A DNA stretch of 64,000 nucleotides. It comes from Alphaproteobacteria bacterium (GTDB taxonomy: Bacteria; Pseudomonadota; Alphaproteobacteria; Elsterales; Elsteraceae). The notes below the pieces were generated by a model that was not told the origin of the DNA, made no database searches, and saw only the letters and a list, made by a program, of their open reading frames with translations. The stretch spans positions 22,543-86,542 of the forward strand of contig JAAFIC010000004.1 of the NCBI GenBank assembly GCA_013298565.1. The letters are read 5' to 3'. The position numbers and the translations under genes are program-made. Numbering within the stretch: the stretch's first letter is position 1; each line of letters starts with the position of its first letter. Shown here in pieces: positions 49,650-59,562 of the stretch.

Positions 49650-51119
49650 TCACGCTGGCGATTTATGAGGGAATCCCGAAGGCCGATACGCTGCCCGAAA
49701 GGCTTGATACTGAGCGGCATAAGCGTCTTGCCAAGCAGGATTCGGGAAGATCGTCTGCTCCAACAGCGGCGGCAGGCACAGACCGCGCGGGTCTTCCCCC
49801 GTTACCGCCAACCGTGCCAACCGCGCGGCGCCGAAGGCTGGGCCAAGGTCGCCCCCGTGGCGGTAGTCGAGCGGTTTACCCAGGATAGACGCCAGAATCG
49901 TGCCCCACAGGCGCGAGCGCGCGCCGCCGCCAATAACAGACAGGCTGTTTACTTGAGTTCCGGCTGCCGTCAACGCCGCCAGTCCGTCAGCAAAGGCGAA
50001 ACCGACACCTTCCAGCACCGCCCGCCCTAAATCGCTCCGCCGCGTGGCGTGGGTCAGGCCGGAAAATTGGCCGGTGGCGTGCGGATCATTATGCGGGGTG
50101 CGCTCGCCCGAGAGATAGGGCAGAAACAACACCGAGCCGGGCGCAGTCGTTTCAGCGTCCACTTCCGCCAGCAGTGCGGCTTCGTTCTCGGCCCCCGTGA
50201 CCCGGCTAACCCAGGTGAGGCAAGAGGCGGCACTGAGCATCACCGCCATTTGATGCCACCGCGCCGGCACCGCGTGGCAGAAACTATGCACCGCCTGGGC
50301 CGGATTTGGCGCGAAGTTGGGCGTCGCGACAAACAAAACGCCGGAGGTGCCGAGAGAGATAAAACCGCTGCCCGGTTCAATGCAGCCAATGCCAACCGCC
50401 CCCGCCGCATTATCCCCCGCGCCGCCCGCGATGATTACGCCCGGCGATAAGCCCCAGTCTTGCGCGAGGTCCGCCCGCACACTCCCCGCCGGGGCCGTGC
50501 CTTCGACAAGGCCGGGCATGGCCGACAGCGGCAGGCCCGTGGCCGCCACCATCGCAGGCGACCACGCGCGCGCCGCAACATCGAGCCACAGCGTGCCCGC
50601 GCTGTCGGACATGTCGGAGAGATACTCGCCGCTTAGGCACAGGCGCAGATAATCCTTCGGCAGCAACACTTTCACGACCTGAGCGAAAATCTCCGGCTCA
50701 TGCCGCTGCACCCACAGAAGCTTCGGCGCAGTGAAACCCGGCATGGCAAGGTTGCCCGTAATCTGGCGCGACGTTGGCACTCGGTCTTCTAATATCCCGC
50801 ATTCCGCACTGCTGCGGCCATCGTTCCACAGGATTGCCGGGCGCAGCACGCGGTCCTGCCCATCGAGCAACACCGCGCCGTGCATCTGCCCAGAAAGGCC
50901 CAAGGCTTTCACCGCTGCCATTTCCTGTGGATGATCCTGCCGCAGCCGCCGCAGCGCCCGGTCCAACGCCTGCCACCAGTCCGCCGGGTCTTGCTCGGAC
51001 CAAAGCGGTTGCGGGCGCTGCACGGTCAGCGCTTCACTGGCCTCGCCAATCACCCGCTCGTCGGTATCGACGAGCAGGGCTTTCAGCGCGGAGGTGCCAA
51101 GATCTATCCCCAGAAACAC
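49650..51119 (-). CDS. xylB: Xylulokinase XylB
   Basis: 489 residues, FGGY family. MFLGIDLGTSALKALLVDTD, GLSGQMHGAVLLDGQDRVLR, PAILWNDGRSSAEC with the xylulokinase-type NDGR, catalytic Asp in GGAGDNAAGAVG, and C-terminal VIGGGARSRLWGTILASILG. It phosphorylates D-xylulose to xylulose-5-phosphate, the step after XylA, which lies 15 bp upstream. It is the last gene of the xylose operon. Confidence 0.95.
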   Translation of the reverse strand: MFLGIDLGTSALKALLVDTDERVIGEASEALTVQRPQPLWSEQDPADWWQALDRALRRLRQDHPQEMAAVKALGLSGQMHGAVLLDGQDRVLRPAILWNDGRSSAECGILEDRVPTSRQITGNLAMPGFTAPKLLWVQRHEPEIFAQVVKVLLPKDYLRLCLSGEYLSDMSDSAGTLWLDVAARAWSPAMVAATGLPLSAMPGLVEGTAPAGSVRADLAQDWGLSPGVIIAGGAGDNAAGAVGIGCIEPGSGFISLGTSGVLFVATPNFAPNPAQAVHSFCHAVPARWHQMAVMLSAASCLTWVSRVTGAENEAALLAEVDAETTAPGSVLFLPYLSGERTPHNDPHATGQFSGLTHATRRSDLGRAVLEGVGFAFADGLAALTAAGTQVNSLSVIGGGARSRLWGTILASILGKPLDYRHGGDLGPAFGAARLARLAVTGEDPRGLCLPPLLEQTIFPNPAWQDAYAAQYQAFRAAYRPSGFPHKSPA

Positions 51120-51134
51120 GATGCTTCCCCTTGC

Positions 51135-52442
51135 TTAAACGAAGCGCTGAACCAAGTTTTCCAGCATTTCCTGCCGCCCGGAGATGGGCTGCGGCGCGGG
51201 GGTTTGGGCGGCGATATCGGCTAGGTCGTTGAGCGATAGCTTGCCCGCGAGCACGTCGGTCCCCATTCCCTGCTTCCAGCCCGCATAGCGGCTTTGAACG
51301 AAGGCCGCGAGTTGGCCGTCGAGAATCATCTGTTCGGCATTCAACAGCGCCCGCGCTAAGAGATCGACCCCGCCGATATGGCCGTGCAGCATATCAACTG
51401 CGTCGATGGATTGGCGGCGCACTTTAGCGTCGAAATTAAACCCGCCCGTCTCCAACCCGCCCGCCTGCAACAGCCGATAGAGCACCAGCGTCGTTTCCTG
51501 CAAATCGGCGGGGAACTGGTCGGTGTCCCAGCCGTTTTGCGGGTCGCCACGATTGAGATCAATACTGCCAAGCAGATTATGCCCCAGGGCATAGGCAATC
51601 TCATGCTCGAAACTATGGCCCGCGAGCGTGGCGTGATTAACCTCGATATTCAACTTCACTTCGCCCAGCAAGCCGTAGTTGGCAAGGAAAGCATGAACCG
51701 TTGCGCTATCGAAATCATACTGATGTTTCGTCGGCTCGCAGGGTTTTGGCTCGAGCAAAATCGTGCCCTTGAAGCCGATTTTGTGCTTATGCTCGACCAC
51801 CAGCGTCAGGAACCGTCCTAATTGATCGAGTTCCTGGCGCATATCGGTATTCAGCAGCGTGTCATACCCTTCGCGGCCACCCCACAGCACGTAATTACCG
51901 CCACCAAGCCGGTGCGTTACGTCTAACATTGCGCGCACTTGCCCTGCGGCATAGGCGAAAACCGCAGGATCAGGGTTGGTCGCTGCGCCCGCCTGATAGC
52001 GCGGGTGGGAGAAAAGGTTAGCGGTGCCCCACAGCAGCTTTAGGCCGGTTTTTTCCATCTTCCCCGCGAAATAATCGGCAATGGCATCAAGGTTGGACCA
52101 GCCTTCGCGCAAAGAGGTGCCGAGGGAGATGGCATCGACATCGTGGAAAGCGAAATAGGGAATGCCGGTCTTCTCGAAGAAGGTGAAGGCTTCGTCGGCC
52201 TTCCCCTTGGCGCTCTCCAGCGTCTCGGGCAGCCCGTGCCACGGACGGTTGAAGGTCCCTGCACCGAAGACATCGCTGCCCGGCCAACAAAAGCTATGCC
52301 AGTAGCACACCGAGGGGCGCAGATGCTCCACCATCGGCTTACCCAGAACCAAGCGTTCCGGCTGATAATAGCGAAAGGCCAGCGGATTGCGGCTATCCGG
52401 CCCTTCAAACTGGGCGACGGGAAGATCGGCGAAATAAGACAT
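51135..52442 (-). CDS. xylA: Xylose isomerase XylA
   Basis: 435 residues, class II length. Motifs are YWHSFCWPGSDVFGAGTFNR, FFEKTGIPYFAFHDVDAISL, WGGREGYDTLLNTDMRQELD, LEPKPCEPTKHQYDFDSATV and NIEVNHATLAGHSFEHEIAY, with metal ligands in the latter two. It converts D-xylose to D-xylulose. A small hairpin (GCCCG/CGGGC at 52457-52470) lies in the leader just before the ribosome-binding site. Confidence 0.97.
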   Translation of the reverse strand: MSYFADLPVAQFEGPDSRNPLAFRYYQPERLVLGKPMVEHLRPSVCYWHSFCWPGSDVFGAGTFNRPWHGLPETLESAKGKADEAFTFFEKTGIPYFAFHDVDAISLGTSLREGWSNLDAIADYFAGKMEKTGLKLLWGTANLFSHPRYQAGAATNPDPAVFAYAAGQVRAMLDVTHRLGGGNYVLWGGREGYDTLLNTDMRQELDQLGRFLTLVVEHKHKIGFKGTILLEPKPCEPTKHQYDFDSATVHAFLANYGLLGEVKLNIEVNHATLAGHSFEHEIAYALGHNLLGSIDLNRGDPQNGWDTDQFPADLQETTLVLYRLLQAGGLETGGFNFDAKVRRQSIDAVDMLHGHIGGVDLLARALLNAEQMILDGQLAAFVQSRYAGWKQGMGTDVLAGKLSLNDLADIAAQTPAPQPISGRQEMLENLVQRFV

Positions 52443-52500
52443 AGCAACTCTCCTCAGCCCGAAGCCGGGCGGACGTGGACCTGAATTGAAACGAACGGTT

Positions 52501-53250
52501 TTATGCGGGCGGGCGGCCCGTGATAATCATGGCGAGAACATCGTCTTGGGTAACATCGGCGGTGTGGCAGTCCCCCACCACGCGCCCGCCCTTCATCACG
52601 GTAAGCCGATCTGCCAACGCGAACACATCGTGCAAATCATGGCTGATGAGAAAAATCCCCAAGCCCTGACGCTTCAACTCCTGGATGACATTGGCCACCA
52701 TTGCCGTTTCCTGCGGCCCGAGGGCAGCGCAAGGCTCGTCCATAATTAGGATCTGCGCTTGGAAATGGATAGCGCGGGCAATCGCAATAGATTGGCGCTG
52801 CCCGCCCGAAAGGCTGCTAACGGGGGCACGCACCGATTTAAGATCGACGACTTTCAGCTTGGCGAGCACGTCGCTGGTGGCGTGCTCCATCGCAGCATCG
52901 TTAAGCCGCCCGAGGGAGGTAACGATCTCGCGGCCCAAGAACACATTCGCCACCGCATCGAGATTATCGGCCAGCGCCAGGGTTTGATAAATCGTCTCAA
53001 TCCCATTGGCGCGCGCGTCGCGCGGCGAGCGGATGGTGACGGGCGCGCCATCGACAAGAATTTCGCCGCCGTCGGCCTCATAGGCCCCGGAGAGAATTTT
53101 AATCAACGTCGATTTGCCTGCGCCATTATGCCCAAGCAGGCCGACGACCTCGCCTCGGTGCAGCGTGACCGACACATCATCGAGCGCGACGACACCGCCG
53201 AACTGCTTGTGGATATTCCGCATTTCGATAAGGGGGGTTCGCATAGCCAA
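52501..53250 (-). CDS. xylG: D-xylose ABC transporter ATP-binding protein XylG (single-domain)
   Basis: 249 residues with one ATPase domain. Walker [10 protein letters not shown], signature [15 protein letters not shown], Walker [17 protein letters not shown], switch His in [15 protein letters not shown]. Enteric XylG/RbsA-type proteins are ~500 residues with two fused domains; the half-size form occurs in alphaproteobacterial CUT2 importers (FrcA type), so this is not a truncation. It starts 11 bp after the xylH stop. Confidence 0.9.
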   Translation of the reverse strand: MAMRTPLIEMRNIHKQFGGVVALDDVSVTLHRGEVVGLLGHNGAGKSTLIKILSGAYEADGGEILVDGAPVTIRSPRDARANGIETIYQTLALADNLDAVANVFLGREIVTSLGRLNDAAMEHATSDVLAKLKVVDLKSVRAPVSSLSGGQRQSIAIARAIHFQAQILIMDEPCAALGPQETAMVANVIQELKRQGLGIFLISHDLHDVFALADRLTVMKGGRVVGDCHTADVTQDDVLAMIITGRPPA

Positions 53251-53261
53251 GCGCTCCTAAC

Positions 53262-54464
53262 TTACGCCACACGGCGGCGGTAAACGACATCGGCCCAAAC
53301 GGCGAGGATCAGCACCGAGCCGATCACGACTTGCTGCATGGCGCTGGGCAGCCCGAGCAGCACCATGCCGTTCTCCAGGCTCTGCATAATGACCGCGCCC
53401 AGAATGGCCCCTGCAATCGACCCGGCACCACCCGCAAGGCTGGTACCGCCGATCACGACCGCCGCAATCACCGAAAGCTCGGCCAAGGTACCGGTGGAGT
53501 TCACCCCGGCGTTAAGCCGCGCGGTCGCCAGAATCCCCGCCACCGCTGCCAAAATGCCCATAATGACGAACACCAGCAGCACGAGCTTCCGCACGTCGAT
53601 CCCAGCGAGGCGCGCGGCCTCTGGGTTGCCGCCGAACGCGAAGACGTAGCGACCGAAACGGGTGGTGCGGGCAATCGTTTCCATAATCAGCACTGTGCCA
53701 ATCAGCAGCAAAACCGGAATGGGAATCCCCTGCGGAATCTGTGTGCCGGGCCGATTATAGGCGTTCATTGTCAGCACGAAGGCGGAAATCGCCCCGACCC
53801 ACAGGCCGCCCGTGAGCAGATCGCCCCACAGCGGTTTTTCCGCAAACCCGTAGCGATGCCGCCGCCGCCGCGACGCGACAATACGGAACAGCACCAGCGC
53901 AATCGCCAACCCGCCTAAAAACCAACTCCAAAACGCGCCGATACTGCCGCGCAACCCGCCGCCAAGCAGTTGAAAATTCTCTTCCATCGGCGCAATCGTG
54001 CGGCCTTCGGTCATCATCCAGGCAACGCCGCGAAAAATCAGCAGGCCCGCCAACGTCACGATGAAGGAGGGCACGGCGCGGTAGGCAATCCAGAAGCCCT
54101 GAAATGCGCCAATCGTAATGCCCACCGCTACAGCGCAGAGGATAGTGAGCGGCGTATTCCACCACACATCGGGCGGCAGAATCTGTACCTGAACCACAGC
54201 GGCAAACATGCCGATAGCCCCTAACACCGATCCCACCGATAGGTCGATATTCCGCGTGACGATCACCAGCACCATTCCCGTAGTGAGAATGCCAACCATC
54301 GAGGTTTGAACGGCCAAATTCCATAGATTACGCGGCGACAGAAACGCGCCCTGCGTGAAGCTATTGAAGACCAGTGCTATTACGATCAATGCCCCGGCCA
54401 TCGCCAGCAGGCGGGTGTCGATCCCCGTTGCCGCCGCGAGGCGACGGATAGAAATTTGCGTCAT
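53262..54464 (-). CDS. xylH: D-xylose ABC transporter permease XylH
   Basis: 400 residues with ten or more membrane segments, longer than most CUT2 permeases (~330), as usual for XylH. Hallmarks are [65 protein letters not shown] and [21 protein letters not shown] cytoplasmic Arg-rich loop (SRRRRHRYG) lies mid-protein. It forms the xylose channel with XylG. Confidence 0.94.
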   Translation of the reverse strand: MTQISIRRLAAATGIDTRLLAMAGALIVIALVFNSFTQGAFLSPRNLWNLAVQTSMVGILTTGMVLVIVTRNIDLSVGSVLGAIGMFAAVVQVQILPPDVWWNTPLTILCAVAVGITIGAFQGFWIAYRAVPSFIVTLAGLLIFRGVAWMMTEGRTIAPMEENFQLLGGGLRGSIGAFWSWFLGGLAIALVLFRIVASRRRRHRYGFAEKPLWGDLLTGGLWVGAISAFVLTMNAYNRPGTQIPQGIPIPVLLLIGTVLIMETIARTTRFGRYVFAFGGNPEAARLAGIDVRKLVLLVFVIMGILAAVAGILATARLNAGVNSTGTLAELSVIAAVVIGGTSLAGGAGSIAGAILGAVIMQSLENGMVLLGLPSAMQQVVIGSVLILAVWADVVYRRRVA

Positions 54465-54501
54465 GGAAGCCGCTCTCTGCCGAACATTTCTTTTTGGGTT
54501 T

Positions 54502-54523
54502 CGGGAAGCCCGAAGGCCCCCCG
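54502..54523 (-). other. Hairpin with UUCG tetraloop between xylF and xylH
   Basis: On the minus strand CGGGGGGCC-TTCG-GGCTTCCCG gives a 9-bp stem (two G-U pairs). No U-run follows. It may protect the xylF mRNA end and favour binding-protein expression over the permease. Confidence 0.5.
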
Positions 54524-54536
54524 ATACCGTCTTTTT

Positions 54537-55583
54537 TTACTTACACGCAGCCGGCGGATTGGCGGTCGCGCCTCGGCAGACTTGTTCCTTCGTGCTCCAG
54601 CCCGCGGTAATCACCGCATCGAGATTGTCGCGGGTCACGGGAACCGGCTTTAGCAGAATCGTATCCAGCGAGACTTTGTTGGGGCCGTCGGCCCATTTGA
54701 ACGCGCCGGGAATTTTGTCCATCGCCGTGCCTTTGGCGAGTTCAGCCGCCACTTCAGCCGCTTTCTGGCCAAGAGTGCGCGCATCTTTCCAAATCGTCAC
54801 GGTTTGTTGACCGCGCGCGATGCGGTTAAGCGCGGCTTGGTCGGCATCCTGGCCGGAGACGGGAATCCCCGTTAGCCCCTGTGCCGTGAGCGCGGCAACC
54901 GTGCCGCCCGCTGTACCATCGTTCGCAGCAACCACGGCATCGACCTTGTTATTCGTCGCCGTCAGAATTTGTTCCATGTTTTTCTGAGCATTTTCCGGCA
55001 ACCAACGATCCGTGTACTGCTCCCCAACGATTTTAATATCGCCCTTATCAATGGCGGGTTTCAGCACTTCTTTCGATCCCATCGCCAGAAAATCGGCATT
55101 GGGATCGGCGTTATAGCCTTTGATGAAGACGTAATTGCCGGTTGGCTTCGCCTTTTGAATTTCGCGCGCCATCATCCGGCCCACTTCGATGTTATCGAAG
55201 GTGAGGTAGAAAACGCCCGGTACTTCGATGAGGCGATCATACCCGAGGACCGGGATTTTTTCGGCCTTGGCTTTGGCAACGGCGGGTTGAATGGCCTGCG
55301 CGTCTTGCGCCAACACAATCAGCGCCTTGGCCCCGCGCGCAATCAGGCTTTCCACATCAGCAAGCTGCTTTTGCGGGTTCGACTGAGCATCGGCGCTGAT
55401 GTATTCCGCGCCCACGCTGGCGAGCTGCTTTTTGATAGCGGCTTCATCAATTTTCCAACGCTCTTCCTGGAAATTGGACCAGGACACGCCCACGATCAGT
55501 TTCGATTGCGCCTGAGCGCCGCTCGCCAAAGCCAGCATCGACGCGCCTGCAGCAAGACCTAAAGCCAGTGTTTTCAAGCTCAT
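54537..55583 (-). CDS. xylF: D-xylose-binding periplasmic protein XylF
   Basis: 348 residues. Signal peptide ([20 protein letters not shown]), then a type I periplasmic-binding fold: [72 protein letters not shown] and [20 protein letters not shown], all XylF-like. GGAGG precedes the start. The leader contains a GGCCC/GGGCC hairpin (55604-55619) that has its T-run on the plus strand only. First gene of the transport/catabolic unit. Confidence 0.95.
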   Translation of the reverse strand: MSLKTLALGLAAGASMLALASGAQAQSKLIVGVSWSNFQEERWKIDEAAIKKQLASVGAEYISADAQSNPQKQLADVESLIARGAKALIVLAQDAQAIQPAVAKAKAEKIPVLGYDRLIEVPGVFYLTFDNIEVGRMMAREIQKAKPTGNYVFIKGYNADPNADFLAMGSKEVLKPAIDKGDIKIVGEQYTDRWLPENAQKNMEQILTATNNKVDAVVAANDGTAGGTVAALTAQGLTGIPVSGQDADQAALNRIARGQQTVTIWKDARTLGQKAAEVAAELAKGTAMDKIPGAFKWADGPNKVSLDTILLKPVPVTRDNLDAVITAGWSTKEQVCRGATANPPAACK

Positions 55584-55683
55584 ATCCGTTTCCTCCAGTT
55601 GGCGGCCCTCTTTGGGGCCTTTTTAAGCATTGCGGTAGCGGGCAAAACCCCTGCCGTTCATCCAGATTTGCGTGCAGCGCACA

Positions 55684-55708
55684 ATTTATTTTGGATGCTA
55701 AAATAAAT
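55684..55708. promoter_or_regulatory. Candidate XylR (ROK) operator
   Basis: ATTTATTTT-ggatgct-AAAATAAAT: perfect 9-bp arms, 25 bp in all, in the 212-bp gap between the regulator gene and xylF. Location and symmetry fit a site for the adjacent ROK repressor. Confidence 0.6.
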
Positions 55709-55749
55709 GGTAAAAGCACTTCGCGCCGATTGCAAGCGCTCTCTGATTA

Positions 55750-55804
55750 AATCGAATGCCGATCTTACGCTCGAAGACTCAATCGGAGGCCGATCTTACG
55801 CTCG
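55750..55804. repeat. Direct repeat at the 3' end of the ROK regulator gene
   Basis: AATCGAATGCCGATCTTACGCTCG (split here as AATCGAATGCCG + ATCTTACGCTCG) at 55750-55773 and a near copy with GGAGG at 55781-55804, period 31 bp. The second copy covers the stop codon of the gene. Each contains a small ATCG-nnn-CGAT dyad. Confidence 0.6.
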
Positions 55805-57031
55805 GCGGTGCCAAGGGGCCGAATAAAGCCCGCGCACCACCAAGGCCGCCGCCCCGCGCGCCCATAAATCGAGTCCATCGGGCAATGGGCGGAGCGGGAT
55901 TTTACCCACCAACGGCGCAATCAGCCCGGCCTCGAAGGCCGCTGTGAGCGGCTTTAGAAGCAAGTCCCCCGCCCGCACGCCGGACCCCGCCAGAATAACC
56001 CGCGTTGGATTTAACAGATTGCAGACGTTCGCAAGGGCTTGACCGAGCGCGGCCCCTGCCTCCGCAAAAACCGTTTGCACGTCGGCACGGCCCGCGTGGG
56101 CACTGGCAATCGCTTGCTCCAATCGGTCGCGCGGCGAAGCTCCCGGTTGGTTCGGTAGAAACGGCGCGGCGGCGCGGGCGATGGCATAGTCGGCGGTATA
56201 GGCTTCAAGGCACCCAAGTTTGCCGCATTGGCACTGCGGCCCCTCGGCCTTGTAGCGAGTGTGGCCGAACTCGGTTCCAAGACCGAAGCCGCCGCGCAAC
56301 ACCTCCCCCCCCGTGACAATCGCCATGCCGAGGCCCTGATCGAGTGTGACCACCAAAAAATTATCGCTTTGATCCGGCGCACCGAACCAGACTTCGGCCA
56401 ACGCCACGAGGCGTGCCTCGTTATCCATCACGCAAGGCACCCCGAGAGCCTGGCTGAGGGCGTCGGCCAAGGGCAATGGCCCGTCGCCAAACAGCGGACT
56501 CCAATGGCAAATGCCACTGGCGGCATCAATTATACCCGGCAGCGCAATGCCAACCCCGGCGATTTGATTGAGCGGCAGCGCCGCTTCTTCACTCACCCGG
56601 CGCAGCCCCGCCTCGATAAGGGCCAAGGTCGCCGCCACCCCGTCCCGCTTCGGCAGCGCTGGCAGGGAGAGGGCGTAAACCTCCTCCGCCTTCAAGTTGG
56701 CAACGCTGAAGGTCAGCCGATCGGAGGAGATATTGACGCCCAACACTGCCGCCGCATCGGCACGCAAGCGCAACATCACCCGAGGTCGCCCGCGACCGCT
56801 AATCTCTTCTTGCTCTTGAGCGAGGGTCACGAGACCTTCGGTTTGCAAATCCTGCACAATCACCGAAATCGTGGCAGGCGACAGGCGCGTGCGGTGCGCG
56901 AGTTCAATGCGGGCAATCGGCTCGTGCCGTCGCAAACAATCGAGCACATGGAAGCGGTTGATCGCGCGCATCCACTCCGAATCAGCCGTTTTCATCGCGC
57001 TCGTCATTGTCCCTGTCAGTGCCCCCATCAT
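55796..57031 (-). CDS. xylR: ROK-family transcriptional regulator, probable xylose repressor XylR
   Basis: 411 residues from ATG at 57031. N-terminal winged helix-turn-helix (ELAHRTRLSPATISVIVQDL), then a ROK sugar-kinase-like domain with VGIALPGIIDAASG, the ROK zinc motif CQCGKLGCLEAY and FGLGTEFGHTRYK. The family represses sugar genes and is released by the sugar. It is upstream of, and on the same strand as, xylFHGAB. No good ribosome-binding site supports the first ATG; internal ATGs at 57007 and 56995 are possible starts. The start sits next to a dispersed repeat. Confidence 0.9.
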   Translation of the reverse strand: MMGALTGTMTSAMKTADSEWMRAINRFHVLDCLRRHEPIARIELAHRTRLSPATISVIVQDLQTEGLVTLAQEQEEISGRGRPRVMLRLRADAAAVLGVNISSDRLTFSVANLKAEEVYALSLPALPKRDGVAATLALIEAGLRRVSEEAALPLNQIAGVGIALPGIIDAASGICHWSPLFGDGPLPLADALSQALGVPCVMDNEARLVALAEVWFGAPDQSDNFLVVTLDQGLGMAIVTGGEVLRGGFGLGTEFGHTRYKAEGPQCQCGKLGCLEAYTADYAIARAAAPFLPNQPGASPRDRLEQAIASAHAGRADVQTVFAEAGAALGQALANVCNLLNPTRVILAGSGVRAGDLLLKPLTAAFEAGLIAPLVGKIPLRPLPDGLDLWARGAAALVVRGLYSAPWHRRA

Positions 57032-57037
57032 TTTCGT

Positions 57038-57145
57038 CTAAAGCAAATCCCGAGCGGGTGAAATCACCCGCGACTAGTCTTTGCTTAAAAAACAATAGAT
57101 TAGAGCGGCTGACGTGAGCCTAAGCGAACGGAAACCGCTCTAATC
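57038..57145. repeat. Composite structured repeat, copy 3 (both parts)
   Basis: Part 1 (57038-57090): outer arms AAGCAAA/TTTGCTT and a perfect inner hairpin GCGGGTGA-AA-TCACCCGC. Part 2 (57098-57144): perfect 10-bp inverted ends ATTAGAGCGG/CCGCTCTAAT. Same order as 11953-12059. It lies between the divergent xylR and chemotaxis receptor genes. Confidence 0.8.
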
Positions 57146-57306
57146 ATTTTCACTCTGTGAACCAGCCGTTAATCCTTCGACGAAAACAAGGCTTATCCTA
57201 CTCTACTCGCCCCGCTGGAATGGGGAATGAAATAGCGCTTTATCATTTTGCATTCGTATGCAAGATTGATCGTAGAATATTAATTTGCCTTAATGAGAGG
57301 CTGGTC

Positions 57307-59406
57307 ATGGGTCTTAGCATCCGCTTTAAACTCTTTGCTACACTGGGGTGCCTCTCGCTGCTCACGCTCGTGGGCAGTGTGGTTGCCATAACCGCTTTGG
57401 ACCGCGTCGGCTACGATTTTACGCGCCTCGGGGCAACCGACGTTCCGGCCCTCATTGGTTCTGGGGATTTGAAGGCGGAAGCCAATGGCATCGCCGCCCT
57501 CGCACCCAGCCTCGCCCAAGCGGGAACGGTTACGGAGTTGGAGGGCGTTAGCCGCGCGCTGCTGGGCCGCTTAACGCTGCTCACCGCGCTCGCCGAACGG
57601 CAAGATGCTTCAGGGGCATTGGTGGCAAGAGTAAACGGCTTGAGCGAGAGCGTGCGCGCTATTGCCGATCAACGAAAAGGGTTTTTAGAATCCCAGGCAG
57701 AACTTACTTTTGCTGTCACGGGTATTTATCGGATTTGGGAGGCACTCGCCGCCCAAGAGGCTACGCTGGCGGGCCAAATTCTGGGCCGTTTGGTTGCGCC
57801 CACCGGGTTAAGCGACGACGCGCGGACAAAGCTGCTAGCTGCGCGCGCGACTTTAGCGGACCTCGTAGACGATTTGGGCAAGCTCGCACGGGTCTTGCGC
57901 CAAGTCGAAGCACAAGGGGTAAACGCTGCCAGCATCCCGCCCGCCAAAAGCGAGATTGCCAGTCTGACCACAGCATTAACCCAACGCGCGGCGGCCCTCG
58001 CCGGGGTTGAGGGGGCCGAGCGGTTTGCCGCGCTGGCGCAACGATTGGAGCGATTAGTAACGGCAGGCCGAAGCAGCGTTTTTTCTGGGTTAGACGGGCG
58101 GACGAAGCAAGCCGGCGGCGCGGAAGACCGCGTTACCGCACTACAGCAGGAGGCTATCGCCCTGTCCAGTGGGGCCGATCGTGCCGCTGCCCAGATTGCG
58201 GCAGAGGTTGAGCAAACCGCAGCGCAAACGACCACTCGGATTGAAGACGCCTCCGCGACCCAAGGGGCGGGTGCGCTTGTGAGCTTAATGCTGTCGCTTG
58301 CCGTCGCTTGGCTGGTGGGCCATCGCGCCATTGCCCGTCGCTTGGGCCAGTTGGCGCAAGCCATGGAGGCCGTGCGCCGGGGGGAGCTAGACGTGACTAT
58401 TCACGCCAAGGGGCACGATGAAATTGCGGGCATGGCCCGTGCCTTGGAAGTCTTCCGGGCCAACGCGGTTCAGATGGAGCGCGTCCGTGCCAATGCCGAG
58501 GAAGCCCGGCGGCACGCCGCCCAAACTCAGCAGATGGGGCTATTGACTCTGGCTGATACGCTGGACGAAGACGTATCGGCCATTGCCCATAAAGTCCGTT
58601 CGACTGCTGCCGACGCCTATGGCCTCGCCAATGGGATGGTGCAGACCGTGGGCGATACAGCAACACAAACGGAAGCGATTGCCCACGCCTCCAGTCAAGC
58701 CATGGCCCACGCCAATTCCGTTGCCGCTGCCGCGACCGAACTTTCAGCCTCGATTGCCGAAATCAGTGTGCAAGTGGGCCGATCTGCTAGCGCGACCGAG
58801 GCCGCTGTAAACGACGTAAAAGCCGCGACCGAGCAGGTGGAACGGCTCAATCATACCACTGCTCGGATTGGCGAGATCGCGCATATGATTGATGGTATCG
58901 CCCGCCAAACCAATCTGCTCGCCCTGAATGCCACAATCGAAGCCGCACGGGCGGGCGAGGTTGGGCGCGGCTTTGCGATCGTGGCGGGCGAGGTCAAATC
59001 CCTTGCAAGTCAAACAACGCGCGCGACCGGCGAAATTGCCGGACAATTGGCGCAGATTACCAGCGAATCACGCGACATGGCGGTTGCCATCGGTCACGTT
59101 GATCACACTATTGGCCGCCTGCAAGGCATCGCCACCGCGATTGCCGCTGCCATTGAACAACAAGATGCTGCCACTGCCGAAATAGCCCGCAGCGCCACGC
59201 TCGCCGCGCAATCAGCAGAAATCTCGCGCGAACGGGTTGCAACAGTAGCGTTAAGCATCGGCACGACTGGGCAGGCGGCGCAAACGGTATTGGGAGCTGC
59301 CGAAAGCCTAGCCGATCAAGCGCAGGGGCTGGAAGCGCGGGTAGATCGTTTCCTGCTGTCGTTGCGGGCGGGGGCATCGCTCATCAATGAGAATGCAGCG
59401 GCTTAA
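57307..59406 (+). CDS. Methyl-accepting chemotaxis protein
   Basis: 699 residues. Transmembrane segment near 10-33 ([20 protein letters not shown]), a long helical periplasmic domain rich in Ala and Leu, a second membrane segment ([20 protein letters not shown]), HAMP ([19 protein letters not shown]), and a signalling domain with tip [26 protein letters not shown] precedes ATG at 57307; the frame is open upstream to 57157 but the membrane segment fits the shorter start. The next operon is a sugar importer, so the receptor might sense a ligand of that binding protein, but this is speculative. Confidence 0.93.
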   Translation: MGLSIRFKLFATLGCLSLLTLVGSVVAITALDRVGYDFTRLGATDVPALIGSGDLKAEANGIAALAPSLAQAGTVTELEGVSRALLGRLTLLTALAERQDASGALVARVNGLSESVRAIADQRKGFLESQAELTFAVTGIYRIWEALAAQEATLAGQILGRLVAPTGLSDDARTKLLAARATLADLVDDLGKLARVLRQVEAQGVNAASIPPAKSEIASLTTALTQRAAALAGVEGAERFAALAQRLERLVTAGRSSVFSGLDGRTKQAGGAEDRVTALQQEAIALSSGADRAAAQIAAEVEQTAAQTTTRIEDASATQGAGALVSLMLSLAVAWLVGHRAIARRLGQLAQAMEAVRRGELDVTIHAKGHDEIAGMARALEVFRANAVQMERVRANAEEARRHAAQTQQMGLLTLADTLDEDVSAIAHKVRSTAADAYGLANGMVQTVGDTATQTEAIAHASSQAMAHANSVAAAATELSASIAEISVQVGRSASATEAAVNDVKAATEQVERLNHTTARIGEIAHMIDGIARQTNLLALNATIEAARAGEVGRGFAIVAGEVKSLASQTTRATGEIAGQLAQITSESRDMAVAIGHVDHTIGRLQGIATAIAAAIEQQDAATAEIARSATLAAQSAEISRERVATVALSIGTTGQAAQTVLGAAESLADQAQGLEARVDRFLLSLRAGASLINENAAA

Positions 59407-59562
59407 TTGGACTTGCATACGTAGTCAAAATCCCGTAGCGTTTTGAGGTCAGTAAAATGGCGGTTTTAGTTTTCCGCCTAAAGGACACCGACAAACGGTG
59501 CCGATTTTCCGAACAGTGGCGCAGTCTGATCCGCCTGAAGGCGGCTAACCGGAGACAGTTTC

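Noticed and set aside
52501..53250. Treating XylG as a truncated pseudogene because it has half the enteric length
   Set aside because: The single ATPase domain is complete with all motifs, and half-size CUT2 ATPases are normal in alphaproteobacteria.
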